Assembly (NCBI RefSeq): GCF_002865645.1
Contig: NW_020194575.1
Span: 497,247-561,246 of the forward strand
Direction: 5' to 3'
DNA: 64,000 nucleotides
DNA from: Hyaloscypha bicolor E
Taxonomy: Eukaryota > Ascomycota > Leotiomycetes > Helotiales > Hyaloscyphaceae
Shown here: positions 21,784 through 33,467 of the stretch, one piece after another
How the letters are laid out: each line of letters opens with the position of its first letter
How positions within the stretch are numbered: position 1 is the first letter of the stretch
Translations under genes and position numbers: made by a program
The notes under the pieces: model-generated
The model's database searches: none
What the model was told of the DNA's origin: nothing
Seen by the model: the letters and a program-made list of their open reading frames with translations, nothing else

Positions 21784-23900
21784 ACTGGAGGATGAATATG
21801 CAAGGCGCGGAGGTCTTGTGGTTGTCGTCTGGAGTTCAACTAGAGCCGGTCGGAGTTCTGGGTTTGTTGAAGGTATGGCGTTGTGATGGGGCTACCGATA
21901 CGTATAGGCGGAACAGCTCTGAGAAGCTGTCCCTTGGGCTTCGCAAAGTTAGTGCGGAGTGGTTTTGCTTGCGTAAGAACTGGATATATCGTGGAATGAA
22001 AAGACGTTTGATGGAAGAGGTTGGACGCGTCGCGTCGATGATAAAGGTGTGCAGTGCGATCGCGGAGTTGGAGCAAGGCTGAGCAAGCCACATCTTCTTT
22101 CGTAACCCCTGTAAGGAACGGGAGCGCTTTTGGGATCCTTCCGATTGGATCGGTGCAGTTTCCTCTGAGCCTCCACGAGATCTAATACGCCTGAGCAGGC
22201 TTTGCACCCTCTGGCCATTTTTGGAGCAGCAGTTCAATAAGTTGTCCCCAGACCAGGCCACCAAAAGCGCAGGGGTAGGTGAGCAAAAGAGGAAGCAAAA
22301 TGCAGGAAAACTTGACAGGCATGCGCGAGAAAGTCAAATTCGAGAAGGTTGGGCAGGCAGACATCGCATATTCTGCTGGATTTGTGATTCTCCGGGCCGC
22401 CTGAGTGGCAGACTATCCCGCAGCCAACGCCCAATTAGGGGAGTATCTGAGGCTCGAGGCTTGAACTATCGAGTTCCTCGGCCAGCCATCTTCACAAGAA
22501 GCGCGTACAGACGTGCAGGAGGTTTTTTGACATCTGCAAGAATTGATGAAAAGTTGGGAAAGGGGAGGGCGGGGACGAGTCATTGAATTCGTGTCACGTG
22601 AACACAGCCACTTCATTCGGGTCTAAACCGCATTGGAAGGGTGTTCCACACCCCCTGCGGAAGACACATCAGCAACACCTTCCCTGAGCTTCCTCAACGA
22701 CAACTCAGCCTTCCCCTCTCCCCTCCGCTCTTCGTGTTTGCAGCTTTGCAACAACTTCTGCACAAATCAAACGACCACGATCTTTGATCTACGACTGCAG
22801 CTACTATTGACGCCGCATCCCAGCGCAGATCTCCATTTGCCGGCCTCCTCCTGAAGCCCCAATCCTAAATCTGATATGTTCCTGCTCTTCCTAACGGCAC
22901 CACCCATACGTAGTGCCTTGCTAGTCTATGTCCTACACGTCTCGGTAGACACTCCGTTCCTCCACCTTTTCCCCATATGAAATTTAATCAGGTTAGACCT
23001 TCGGGTCACTAATCACCCCGCGTAGAAGGAGGGAGGACAGGAGATCAAAGATAAGGCCATTGATTGATGGCGAGGTTATGATGCCCAGTACTGTGCGGGC
23101 ATGTGCGTACCATACGGATGATCGTCGGCTTGGTTCTGATGAAGCTCTTGGGTTTCCGCTTTGGGCTGAGGGTTTTCGAATTTGGAAACCTTCATCGTAG
23201 TATCGGGTGTTGATTCCTTATTCCCATACTTTGGATATGGCATCGGCGATCTGCTTCATGCAGTAGCCACCTTGATGCCGCAATGTCAGTCGCCTAGCTT
23301 GCATGGATGCAATATGGGCAACTCAGAACGTTCTAATGTGGCAGAAGGACAAGGAACAGAAGTCCTCTGGCGAGCAGCTGGAGGGTTCAAACGAATCGAC
23401 CTCCTCGGATGCCTGGCAGAGTATCTTCCCCAGATACCTGAATGCGTTTGGGGCGCCTCTGTGCATCGCAGTATGTGCTTACCTGCCTTTTCCATCCTCT
23501 CTCGATGGGTATGCCAAGCGGTTCAACATGTGCCGGCTAACTGCTAGCTCACTGCCGTTCTCCTTCCACCTCGGGGTCTAGTCCTTATCAGTTTTCTCTG
23601 CCACGTCTCATTCGTCAGCCCTGCCTGTCCCTTCACGTTACTGCCATGGATCAGCGACCACCTTGTAGTGGAGGTAATGTTCTCACTCGGTTCTGTTTAT
23701 CACGTCCTTGTTTGGGAGCAGCTTTATTGAGCTGCAAAGTTGGCAGTCTTCTGTTAACTGGATCTGGTCGCTGACTCGAGCTGCCTTATCTTTCAATCCC
23801 AAACACTTCGAGACAAATGACGACGGTGAGGGCTAGTTGCTGGCTATCACTGCTGCTTTCTATGTGATCGAGATGGATACCTCCTTTGCGTGGAGTGTTT
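21784..23900. other. gene-poor stretch
   Basis: Several overlapping ORFs on both strands (21792-22586, 22633-22854, 23182-23581) have no family-like motifs. A pyrimidine-rich tract at about 22670-22860 resembles a fungal 5' leader, but no convincing coding region follows. A CACGTG word occurs at about 22595. Confidence 0.4.
22187..22220 (-). repeat. copy of the HET-gene start region
   Basis: On the minus strand, ATGGCCAGA-GGG-TGCAAAGCCTGCTCAG repeats the HET-gene start region (20413-20445), where it reads ATGGCCAGA-AGGAC-TGCAAAGCCTGCTCAG. The two differ by a short insertion. Here the ATG is in frame with MARGCKACSG, a C-x-x-C motif; in the HET gene the insertion moves CKAC out of frame with the ATG. 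Confidence 0.6.
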
Positions 23901-23904
23901 TGGG

Positions 23905-23910
23905 TATAAA
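23905..23910 (+). promoter_or_regulatory. TATAAA box with CT/CA-rich leader
   Basis: A perfect TATAAA lies about 130 bp before the hydrophobin-like relic. It is followed by a pyrimidine-rich and then A/C-rich leader ending ACCATCAAAATTCAATTCCC. This is the form of strong fungal promoters for secreted proteins, except that the expected start ATG reads ATT. Confidence 0.5.
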
Positions 23911-24038
23911 GAAGTGATCTCGTCGCTCCTGAAATCTCTCTCATCAATTTATTCCCATCTTCAAGAACCATCATCACAAATACAAAACTTATTTCCATTC
24001 ACCAAACCATCAAAATTCAATTCCCTGACACTATCAAT

Positions 24039-24176
24039 ACGTCTGTCTTCGGAATAGCATCACCTATTCCAACCTCGATCGATGACTTCAGCACGGTCTA
24101 CGCTGCTAGTGGCCAGGCTGCTGATTGCTGTACAATTTCTTTGGAGAGTTTTCTCTATAGGACAATATCTCTTTAA
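24039..24176 (+). pseudogene. possible class II hydrophobin relic (second half)
   Basis: One frame reads SPIPTSIDDFSTVYAASGQAADCC then diverges and stops at 24174-24176. Class II hydrophobins have a similar segment after their intron: PTSxxDFxxxC-A-x-x-G-Q-x-x-x-CC. Here the first Cys is Tyr, no start codon is in place, and the first half with its four cysteines is absent. It would be a truncated relic behind an intact-looking promoter. The match is short, so chance is possible. Confidence 0.33.
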
Positions 24177-24186
24177 ATCTTGCTAA

Positions 24187-25816
24187 TGATACGCTCCTTT
24201 GCACTTCTCCATAGACTCGCATTTCAGCATACGAAGTCGAAGCGACAGCACAGGGAAACCGGTTGGGGAAGTGAAATTCAACCTGTAGCTGATACGCCTT
24301 AAGGCGATGCTGAGTCAAAAAGAACGCGCTTATAATATTCTTGTAACTATTTCAATGCTCAAAACCTCTTCATTCCTTTCGTACGCTTGTTCCATCTCGC
24401 TTGGTGAAGCCGCATGTATCCGTGTCCGAGTCGACCGAAGGCATCCAATCGCTCGGACCGCTTGCCGAGCACCCCGGCGAGTCAGGGGTGTCATACGACG
24501 AGGGAATTTCGGTTCGAATGCAACATTTTAAATTTTATTTAGAGCTTGAATTTTCATGGTTTTTCATGTGAAAGTTGAGGAAAGGTGGTCCTTTCTAATT
24601 GGGTAGGTTTGAAGTGGGTTTTTGCTAGTGACGAGGCCTAGTGGCTCAGCTCAGCTTGCGTTCTGATCTGCTGGAAAGGGGCATTAAGCGAGAGGTGGGG
24701 TACTAGTTGAGAAAATGAGATGTGGATTGGATCTTCGAATGGGATATGGGAGGGTGAACTACTTTCTACCTTCCCCTGACATCATTTTGTCTGTTGTGGT
24801 TCGGCAGGAGATAGAGGTCTTTGTGAGGGATGTAAGGGGGTAAGTCGAGGTCATGTGATGTTTGTTCAGTTAGGTATGGAAGGGAGAGTCTTGAAATAGA
24901 AGAGAACGAGGAGAAAGCTGGGGCTGATTGTTACTTGGGGTGGGGCGGGGTATCTGGAGATGGATGAGATTATACTTTTAGGAGATACCTGGCGTGTCAA
25001 GTCATCAGCTTGCATAGAGTCGCTCGCTTCAACAGACTGAGTCCAATCAACAAATCAATAGAGTTTCAATCAGTACGTACTTGAATGCAGAACTGCTCCG
25101 CAAAATAGCAGACCTAAGATGGTTGTCTAGAACTGGGCTATTTTTAGGGTATGAAGCCCCCCATATCTCGAAAATCCTGGAAAAAGTCTTGTCCTTGCTT
25201 GAAACGAAACTCTATCAGGCGGCCGTATCAAGGACTAGAATTCGGAACACTTCGTTGGGTTGAAAATACGAACTTCTAAAGCAGACGGAACTCTCCCATC
25301 CTTGAGACATTTTTATTTAATCGTTGTGTATTTCACTAATATCAACAGAAATTATGAGGCTCCCCCAGGGATGATCATCACTGGTCTCACTCGGTTGTCC
25401 CTGGTGTTACGTAGCCATATTAGAGCACAATCTGACCAAACAATGAAACCCCAACGCCAAATATAAGTCTGCACCTCCCCAGAGGCGCCCTATGGATGAA
25501 AAACATTTGTAAATAAAGCGAGAACATAGAAATTCTCGCATGTTGTAGAATCCCCCTTCCTACTGCCTCGTCCAGAATGACGTCCCAAACTAGGACTAGG
25601 GTGGCTCAAAACTCGCGTGCGTGCGTGCTGCAGTGAAAACGCTGCAACTCCAAATCATCAGGATAGCGAGAGCATGAGGTGAAATCGCAAATCAATCACC
25701 ACGCCGCAACCCCACGCAAATCCATCGATCTGAGCACGGAGCCCATCTCCAGAGACCCCATTAAGACTGGCACCACATCCGTTTTCTCGAGAAACGGATG
25801 TCGCGATCGTACTATT
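24187..25816. other. gene-poor stretch upstream of vid21
   Basis: About 1.6 kb without a convincing gene. ORFs at 24307-24531, 25081-25466 and 25679-25816 lack motifs. The last 200 bp probably hold the vid21 leader. Confidence 0.45.
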
Positions 25817-28800
25817 ATGAGTGAGGTTGGGGTTGCCGACCGCTCACGGCTTTTGCGATCAAAACGAGCCGAACTCAGGTACATCAATTATTCCCTTGGA
25901 TGCATTCGAGAGCGCGCGAAGAGGCGCATCGATGCATGTAGGTATCATGGTGCTGATAATTGGCAGTGGAATTGTTACATCGCGCAAGAGGAAGCTTCGC
26001 GAGTTCTTTGCTGTTTGCGACAATGACGGGCCCATTCCCCAGATCAATCTCTCGAACGTTGACGCGCCGCCCACCAACGCTGCGGAGGCGCACTTCCTTG
26101 AAGTCACAGACATCCTACAGTATGCTGCCCTCTCGATCCGTGGTGGTTTGAAGTCCCAGCGATTTTTTGTTGGGTTGCTAGGTTCCAGATTGCTGATTCT
26201 ACATCTACAGAGATCGACTCTTCGATGAATCAAACCTTCCAACGCGTCGACAATTAAGGTCGGATACATTGAAACAGCGATCTCCTATCCGGAAAGCAAG
26301 CCCTGATGCCCGCCCTGCTGATGCGTCGCGAAAGGCGGCCAAGGTACAGCGTGATGGGTCGAGATCGAGGAAGAGTCGAGCGACCACACCCAGTGCACGG
26401 AGCGATGGAGGGAAATCTACGACCGCAGAGCAGAATGAGACAGATAGCCAAGCTGTCCAAGCACCACCTATGTCAAGATCAGCCTCGAAGGGCTCGCAGA
26501 CCGATCTTCCAGCAGAAGCAGCGGCCGTTTTGGACGAGATAGTTGAGGAGACTTTCGAGAATGCGACGCAACGTGACCCCTCGATGCCAGACGAGATTGT
26601 ACATGCGAAGGACCTGGAAAGTGACAGGATACGGACCGTATTGCAAAGCAGGCCGAACAGTCCTGGGGTGGATCCACGTCAAGCATTACCAATATCTGCT
26701 GAGGATGCTGCTAACCTGCCAGAACCCATCGTTGACGGACTGGGCTCGCATGATGGACAACACAAGGCCAGGACTGCGCATCTACCGTCCAAGGAAGTCC
26801 AAGAACAACATCTTCGGGAAGCACACGAGGCACGCGAGAAGAGAGAAGACCAAGCACATTTGTCTATCAATCTTCCTCGAGATGGGGCCCGAATTGCCGA
26901 AGCTCTATCCTCTCCAGGGTCAACTGTTGATGCCCACTCTGCTACGACACCTGCCATGCACGAGGCCTCGACCGATACCAGTCCTGATAACGAAAGTCGA
27001 TATGATGCCGAGAGAATGGAAACCCAAGAGGAAGAACCCAAAACACCGCCAGAACTACGACCATCACCGGAGAAGGTTGCTGAGAAGGCGGAACATGATC
27101 GGATACTGGAGGCACAAATGGAAATTGCCCGCAATGAAATATTCAAGAGCAGTCCTGGTGCTGTTCATGAGGATCAAGAAATGGAAGAGCAGCCAACCGC
27201 TCTTGCCATGGAGGATCAACAAATGGTCGATGATTCACAACCTGAAGCGGATGCTGAAGTGAATGATGAAGCGGATACTGACCAACTCACCAAGGAAGCC
27301 AGCGAGATCGTCCACGATACGGCCGAGGACGAAGATGAAGTTGTTGGTGTACCTACCTCTGAGGAGGAGGAAACCCCTGAAGTGGAAGCATTACCCAAGG
27401 AGTCAGAAGCCAAAGAGCCAGAAGTGCCAGATTCGGAGGCAGAAGACCAGACTCCCCCAGTTGATGAAATGGAGGTGGATACGACTACGGTGAAGGATTC
27501 ATTTGAGAGCAGTGCTGGACTCGAGAGTCAACCTGCAACATCTCCACCTGCACCCGAACCAGCTGAACCAGCTGAACCAGCAGTGAGGCCAGAAGTTGAA
27601 CCAAAGAAAACATCAGTCACTCCTGCAGCATCAACACCTCGAAGGGCACCTTCTACACCTGCCCCGGCTCCTCCAACATTGGAACGGATGACCACGAGAG
27701 TTGCTTCTGGTGCGATGAGACACAAGTCTGTATCCGAAATTCTGGGAGAAACACCGAAGCCGAGCACCTCGAGTTCAGAAAAGAGTCCAGCAAAAGAGGA
27801 TTCACAGACTGGAAACTCTCACTCTCCTTCACGGAGCACAACTCCTCAATCTCCTGGAACCCGAATACGAAGTTTGGCAGAAAAGGAAAAGGCACGAAGT
27901 AAGCTTTCAACGGTTATTTTCCCAGGAAAGCCACCAAAGCCTTCTCAAAATGCTGTTGCAGCAAGCGGGCCAAAACCAGCCGAATCATCGAAGCAGGACT
28001 ACTTTATGCCATTATTCCTCGCTACTGCTTCTGATTCCAAGCGGGGTGTCCCACCATTGGACGCTTTACTGGCGTCTGCTCACAAGACCATCACCACCGC
28101 AAATGCCTACGTTCCCATTCACGAGAACCAAACAGCAAAGGTGCTCAAACGAATCTACAATCTTCAATCCTCAAACAAATGGTCATTGAGGCAGCCCAAG
28201 CGTGCCCCGGAACCAGTCAGAGCGACCTCACATTGGGACGTCGTTCTTCAAGAAGCCAAATGGATGCGAACAGACTTCCGAGAGGAAAGGAAATGGAAGA
28301 TGACGGTTGCTAGAAATCTGGCCTATGCTTGTGCCGAATGGGTTGATTCCAGTGTGGAGGACCAGAAGCTATTACAAGTTAAGGTAGCTCCACCGAAACC
28401 TGCAGCAGATATCGAGATGGTCGAAGCTTCAATTCAAGACCATCCAACCCCTGACCTGGTTGCTTCTGGAGAATTCGATTCGCCGATGGACGACCTAGAT
28501 GAGGAACCTCGCCTCAATTTGATGGAGACTGTTTCTCCTACCGCTATCTTTGCTCTTCAAGACGACGATGTTGTCTTTGGGCTGAGACGATCACCTACCA
28601 CCGACAAATTACTGGACGAGCTACCAATGTACGGTGCTCCCCTTCGAATACCACAGTCAGACCTTCCCACCTCGGATCTCGATCCTGATAGGATGTGGAG
28701 ACGGGAAGCTTTGCCCCTGAGCAAGTACGTCGAAGGCAGATTGGAACTTAAATATGAGGGTCCACCCAGGAAAAGGAGTCGATTCGAATATGAAGAAGAA

Positions 28801-30588
28801 GATGAGGATGAAGATCAAATCGTCTTTGGTGAGGAAGGGCGGGGGCCGAAGAAACCGATCCTCCCCCCAGAGAAGACAGACGTTGCATTGTTCAACCCGG
28901 AACACAAACACATTCGCGAACGCATCCACAACTCACACCAGTTCCGACCGCCATCCGAGTTCCCCATGCCGCTTCAAAGTTTCTTCGAACATCGCGCTCC
29001 TTCGCAATGGACTTGGAGCGAAGACGACGAACTCAAGGCTCATGTTCGGGAGTTCTCCTACAACTGGTCACTCATCTCCAGCATGCTTCAGAGCAAATCT
29101 CTCTACACCTCTGGCGCTGAACGTCGAACTCCTTGGGAATGCTTCGAGCGATGGATACATCTTGAGGGCTTACCTGCTGACATGGTCAAGACGCATTACT
29201 TCAGAGCTTACACGCAACGCATCGAGACAGCCAACCGCATCGTCATGGCTCAAGCCCAACAGATGCCACAGCAACCCAACGCTAACAGCCAAGTACAGCC
29301 ACCTCCGAGGAGAAGACCCACTACCAGCGTTCGAGTTGAACGCCGTAGGAACCAGAAACACCTCACCCTTGTTGATGCAATGAGAAAACTGGCCAAGAAG
29401 CGTGAGACCAATGCACAGAAGCAACAGCATGCCCAAGGCATGGCTGCAATGCGAAAGGCAAATGAGGTTCCCCAACAAGCTGCGAACCGCAATGGTGGTG
29501 GACATACCCCCCAGGACTTCAGTCGCATGAAGGCCGAGCGCGACGAGGTTATGAAGGAGCGCATGGCTGAGCTCCAGCGGCGGCAGGAGGCGAACAGAAG
29601 AGTAAACTAACCTTTCTTCTCATTTATATACACAATTTATCTAACATGTCGATTACAGTTACAAAGGAATGCCGCCCAAAACCCACAGCAGGCAGGTCTA
29701 CCGAATGGCGTGCCTCAACAGCGCGCCGGAGGAGCTCTAGCCCCGAATGGCGCTCCTGTTGCTACCGGTCAAAATCTTACAGTTCCTGGTCAAAACCGAC
29801 CTCCTCGCCCCATGCCCCCTCAAATGCCTGGTCAACCGATGCAGAATGGCATCCGTGTTCCCCAGATTCCTCTCAATGGCGTTCCTCAAGCACCGATGCA
29901 AGGCCAAATGCCTCTGCCGAATCCAGCTCTCGATGTGGGTCTCGTCACTCGCGCTCATCAAATATCACAACATCAACAAGCAATCTTACGACAACAACAA
30001 GGTCAAATCCCAGGCCAATCTCCTCAAATGCACAATTCCCCTCCTCGAATGAACGGCATGCCAGCACCAGGCTTCCCATTGCAAAACGGCATGATGCCGC
30101 CTTTCAACCCCAACGTCAACGGTGCCTCCTCATCTTCACCTGGCGGTCACGCCCCTTCACCCGGCCAAGCCGGCTCCCCACGAATGGGCCAAAATCAGCT
30201 TCAACATCCCAACGGCGTGTCTCACGTCCAAATCCTCGAGCACCAGATCAAGGCCAAATACCCACAAGCTACCCAGGAGCAAGTCATGCGCATGATTTCC
30301 GACCAGCTTGCAAAATCCGTTCATCAGCAACAACAGAGACAAGGTATTGCGCAAAGTGCAATGAATGCTGCAGCGGGTGGAGCGGCGATGAATGGGATGG
30401 GTCCAGCTGGACAAGGGACACCGCAGCTCTATGCGCAGATGCTGCGACAACAGCAGGAAAATCAACAGAAGCAGCAGCAGGCGGCACAACAGGCTGCTGC
30501 GGTGGCCAATTCGGGGAATGGGACGGGCAATGCGGGGCAGGGTCATGCTCATAGAGGGAGCTCGGGCAGCGTGCAGAGTGGGAAGTGA
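25817..30588 (+). CDS. vid21: Vid21/Eaf1, scaffold subunit of the NuA4 histone acetyltransferase complex
   Basis: Four exons: 25817-25878, 25967-26119, 26211-29601, 29659-30588 (introns 88, 91, 57 bp), 1,511 residues. The N-terminus reads RSRLLRSKRAELSGIVTSRKRKLREFFAVCDNDGPIPQ, as in fungal Vid21. The second join gives DILQDRLFDESNLPTRRQL. A long acidic, low-complexity region follows. An HSA domain lies at about 740-790 (SHWDVVLQEAKWMRTDFREERKWK), then a short acidic/basic patch and a Myb/SANT domain at about 1004-1060 (QWTWSEDDELKAHVREFSYNWSLISSML). The Gln/Pro/Met-rich tail lies in the last exon. It acts in the nucleus, recruiting actin-related proteins through HSA and binding chromatin through SANT. 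It appears intact. Confidence 0.96.
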
Positions 30589-31161
30589 GAAGCCGTTCCT
30601 CGGATGAGAACAGCATAAGATATAGGTTTGAGTTGGGATGGAGTTCCTTGTTGTATTCTCTTGGGAGAAGAGCAATTGTTATAGAGTAGATTCGGGTTTG
30701 GGTCGCTGTACCGATGGTACAGTGCGGTTACGTTTCAGCGGGTGCATAATTGCTGGATTGGGATGGGAAGGAGGGGAGTCGATGGATTGCGCTTGGAATG
30801 CAAGCAATGCACATATATTAATACTGAACGCTCGTCCACTCGTGAGAAAAGAAAAGAAAACCTTCACTCGCTGTCTTGTTTCTCTAGTGAGGTGATGTGT
30901 TACCCCTTTTCTTGTCGTGTGAACCTTCATCACGTGCTAAGAATTGACTGCCTCGTATTTTAGGATCCGGATGCAAACAAGCCAAACACCAAAATTTATC
31001 GGGAATTTCGAGATGGAATTGAGTGTTGCCTCCTCCCTGACTCTCCCGCCTGATTCCCTCCCTCTCACCCACCCACCCCGACTCCACGACCTCGCGGCCT
31101 CCTTTCTACCTCCTAGCATACGCTCGTTACATCGTGTGAGGAAAATAAGGTGTTCGGCACG
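30589..31161. other. intergenic between vid21 and spp2
   Basis: 573 bp holding the vid21 3' region and spp2 promoter. A CACGTG word (about 30931-30936) and a C/T-rich tract (31040-31110) lie before the spp2 start. No gene is seen. Confidence 0.5.
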
Positions 31162-32406
31162 ATGTCGCCCTCCAAAGACGGCCCAGGATCGGGAACGTCG
31201 ACGCCAAAGATTGCAATAAAAGGCTTTTCACTGTCCTCGAGATCCTCCTCTTCAAAACCCGGCGCCAAACCCCTCCCCTCATCTTCGCTTGGAAAGAGAC
31301 CGCGCTCTCATTTCGCAGCGCACGACGATTCCGATTCAGAAGGCGAGAATGGAAAGGCGAAGCATGAAAGTGTTGTGGCGTTTGGTAATGGACGCGCAAT
31401 AAAGCATGATGAGAAGACGAAGGAGCCGCTCGTTATTCAGAGAGTGGGGAATAGGGATTGGAAGAGTGAGGCGAGGAGCAGGATACAGTCTCATCATGGG
31501 AGTAGTGGTGGAGTGCGAGGAGGGGTTGGTGAGGGGGTGGGGCAGATCAGGGAGAGGAAGAATTTGTTGCCGGAGGAGGTGCAGGCCATGCGAGCAGCGC
31601 AAAAGAATGGAGAGAAGAAAGTAGAAGGCGTGGATGTGGTTAATAGTCAGGATGGGGAGATTAAGTGGGGGTTGAGTGTTAGGAAACGGCCTGAACCTGC
31701 AGCGGAACTAGAACTAGCTCCCTCATCTACAGAAAATGGCACAGAGAAGGACGAGAAGGACAATGAGGTCAAAGAGGAAGAGAGGCCCCGCGAACAAACA
31801 ATCGACGAAGAAGCCCTAGCCGCCCTTACAGGAGTCCAAAAAGAGCGCAAAGGCCCAGATCTCATCATCCGCGCCGAACCCCTCACAGAAGAAGAGGCCT
31901 ACCGCCGCTCCGTCGCGACGGCGCCTGACCCCTCGACACTAGAAGACTACGAGCGCGTTCCAGTTGAAGAGTTCGGTGCTGCGTTGCTGAGGGGGATGGG
32001 TTGGAATGGCGAGGAGAAGGGGAAGGTTCGGGATGTGAAGAGGAGGCAGAATTTATTGGGCCTTGGGGCGAGGGAGTTGAAGGATGCGGAAGAGTTGGGG
32101 GCGTGGGTGGGGAAGAGTGATGTTAAGAGGTTGAATGGTGGAGATAGAGGGGGTAGGGGTGGTGGAAAGGGGGGAGAGAGGAGACCGAGGGTTAATGAGT
32201 TTTTGAGGGAGAAGGAGGTGAGGGATCAGAGGCGGGAGGAGAGGGGTGGGGGAAGTTATAGGAGGGAGAAGGAGAGGGATAGGTATGATAGCGGACGGGA
32301 CTCGGGGAGGGAGAGGTATGATAGTGGGAGAGACAGTGGACGGGATAGTGGAAGGGATAGAGATGGGCATCGAGAGCGGGAGAGGGATCGTGATCGAAGA
32401 CGTTAA
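31162..32406 (+). CDS. spp2: Spp2-like pre-mRNA splicing factor (G-patch protein)
   Basis: Single exon, 414 residues from the ATG at 31162 (MSPSKDGPGSG). The N-terminus has KIAIKGFSLSS and a Ser-rich region. The conserved core is VPVEEFGAALLRGMGWNGEEKG (about 264-288), the G-patch of Spp2/MOS2/GPKOW proteins, followed by VKRRQNLLGLGA. In yeast Spp2 activates the Prp2 helicase during spliceosome activation. The C-terminus is a long RS/RD/RE-rich tail with tandem YDSGRDSGR units (residues about 375-405), an SR-like disordered segment. It lies between vid21 and an amidohydrolase in the conserved part of the window. Confidence 0.88.
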   Translation: MSPSKDGPGSGTSTPKIAIKGFSLSSRSSSSKPGAKPLPSSSLGKRPRSHFAAHDDSDSEGENGKAKHESVVAFGNGRAIKHDEKTKEPLVIQRVGNRDWKSEARSRIQSHHGSSGGVRGGVGEGVGQIRERKNLLPEEVQAMRAAQKNGEKKVEGVDVVNSQDGEIKWGLSVRKRPEPAAELELAPSSTENGTEKDEKDNEVKEEERPREQTIDEEALAALTGVQKERKGPDLIIRAEPLTEEEAYRRSVATAPDPSTLEDYERVPVEEFGAALLRGMGWNGEEKGKVRDVKRRQNLLGLGARELKDAEELGAWVGKSDVKRLNGGDRGGRGGGKGGERRPRVNEFLREKEVRDQRREERGGGSYRREKERDRYDSGRDSGRERYDSGRDSGRDSGRDRDGHRERERDRDRRR

Positions 32407-33467
32407 TCGCCTCTCCCGCAGTCCCCTCATCCTTGCAAGTACAGGTACATGGAGTTCGTATCGTAGTGCACGTGCGAGTCTTCGGGCCTCAACATAGATA
32501 GCAATGGAACACTTCAAAGAAGCGGTCGAATTACACCTATCAACCTAACCCTCGTGTCTTGCATCCGCATTCCGCTAAGATGGGAAGTTCCCGAGTCCAC
32601 GGTTCACCATACACTTACTTACCTCACCTATCAACTTCCCTTTCCCATCTCTATCAATCAAAAGGCCACCCATTCCCATGATCCGAGCAAATCGCACCCC
32701 CCTACAAATCTAACCGCTTCGTATCCCGCATTCGCACCCCTCTCGGCTCCAAGCCCCAGATCCGATTCCTATCCCGAGAATCCGGTCTGGCCTTGCGCAA
32801 TCAGCCCAAATAGTCAACGAAAGCGAAACCGAAAAATCAGATGTGCAACGAAAGCTCCGTTTTCCCATTTCCAAGGGGCATGATTGGATCAGTAGAGAGA
32901 TAACCGGGGAACGGATGGCGTAATTGCACGGCGATGGGGCAGAAAAGGGACATATTTGATGGGGAGGGAGGGATGCGTGATTCAAGGGGGCGGCTTAATT
33001 AGGTGCCGCGATACGGAATACGATGCGTTGGAGTAGGCTGCTTATTTTTCTCGGCGTGATTCTTAATTATCGTGGACGCCGCCGTCCACTTTGCACTCTT
33101 GAGACAACATAGTACTCTTCAAAAGTCTTTATTTATAGAAGTCGGGCGTTGCTTTAGGAAGGCTTTAGAGTGAGGCATGGAAAGGAAATGGGGCGTAAGA
33201 AGTAAATATCAGCCGTGCTGGGCGAAGTTGCCCCGCCCCCACGTTTCGGCTCCCTTGTCGTAGACTCGATGGGGCGAGTTGAGGAACCTTAAAAATGAAG
33301 TCCGGTTCGCAAGTCAAGACGGGCTCGTCTTGAAGCAATTGAGTAAGGCTAAGTAAGCTGTCTAATCTCCTCCCCAAAAGTGTTCCGTTCCATACTATCC
33401 TGACCAGTCTCATCTTCGAAGACGAAGAGTTGATAAAGTCCCAGAGACATCGTCAATCTACCCCGCA
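32407..33467. other. intergenic
   Basis: About 1.06 kb with no coherent coding frame. ORFs at 32554-32985 and 33165-33413 occur on both strands at once and look like noise. Confidence 0.5.

Noticed and set aside
22221..22586. Plus-strand ORF of 121 codons
   Set aside because: Overlapped by several ORFs on the other strand, with no family-like motif and no clear promoter or introns.
29646..30554. Long ORF in a second frame over the last vid21 exon
   Set aside because: Shadow of the Gln/Pro-rich tail; the low-complexity sequence keeps several frames open.
30157..30675. Minus-strand ORF opposite vid21
   Set aside because: Antisense shadow of the Gln-rich coding region.
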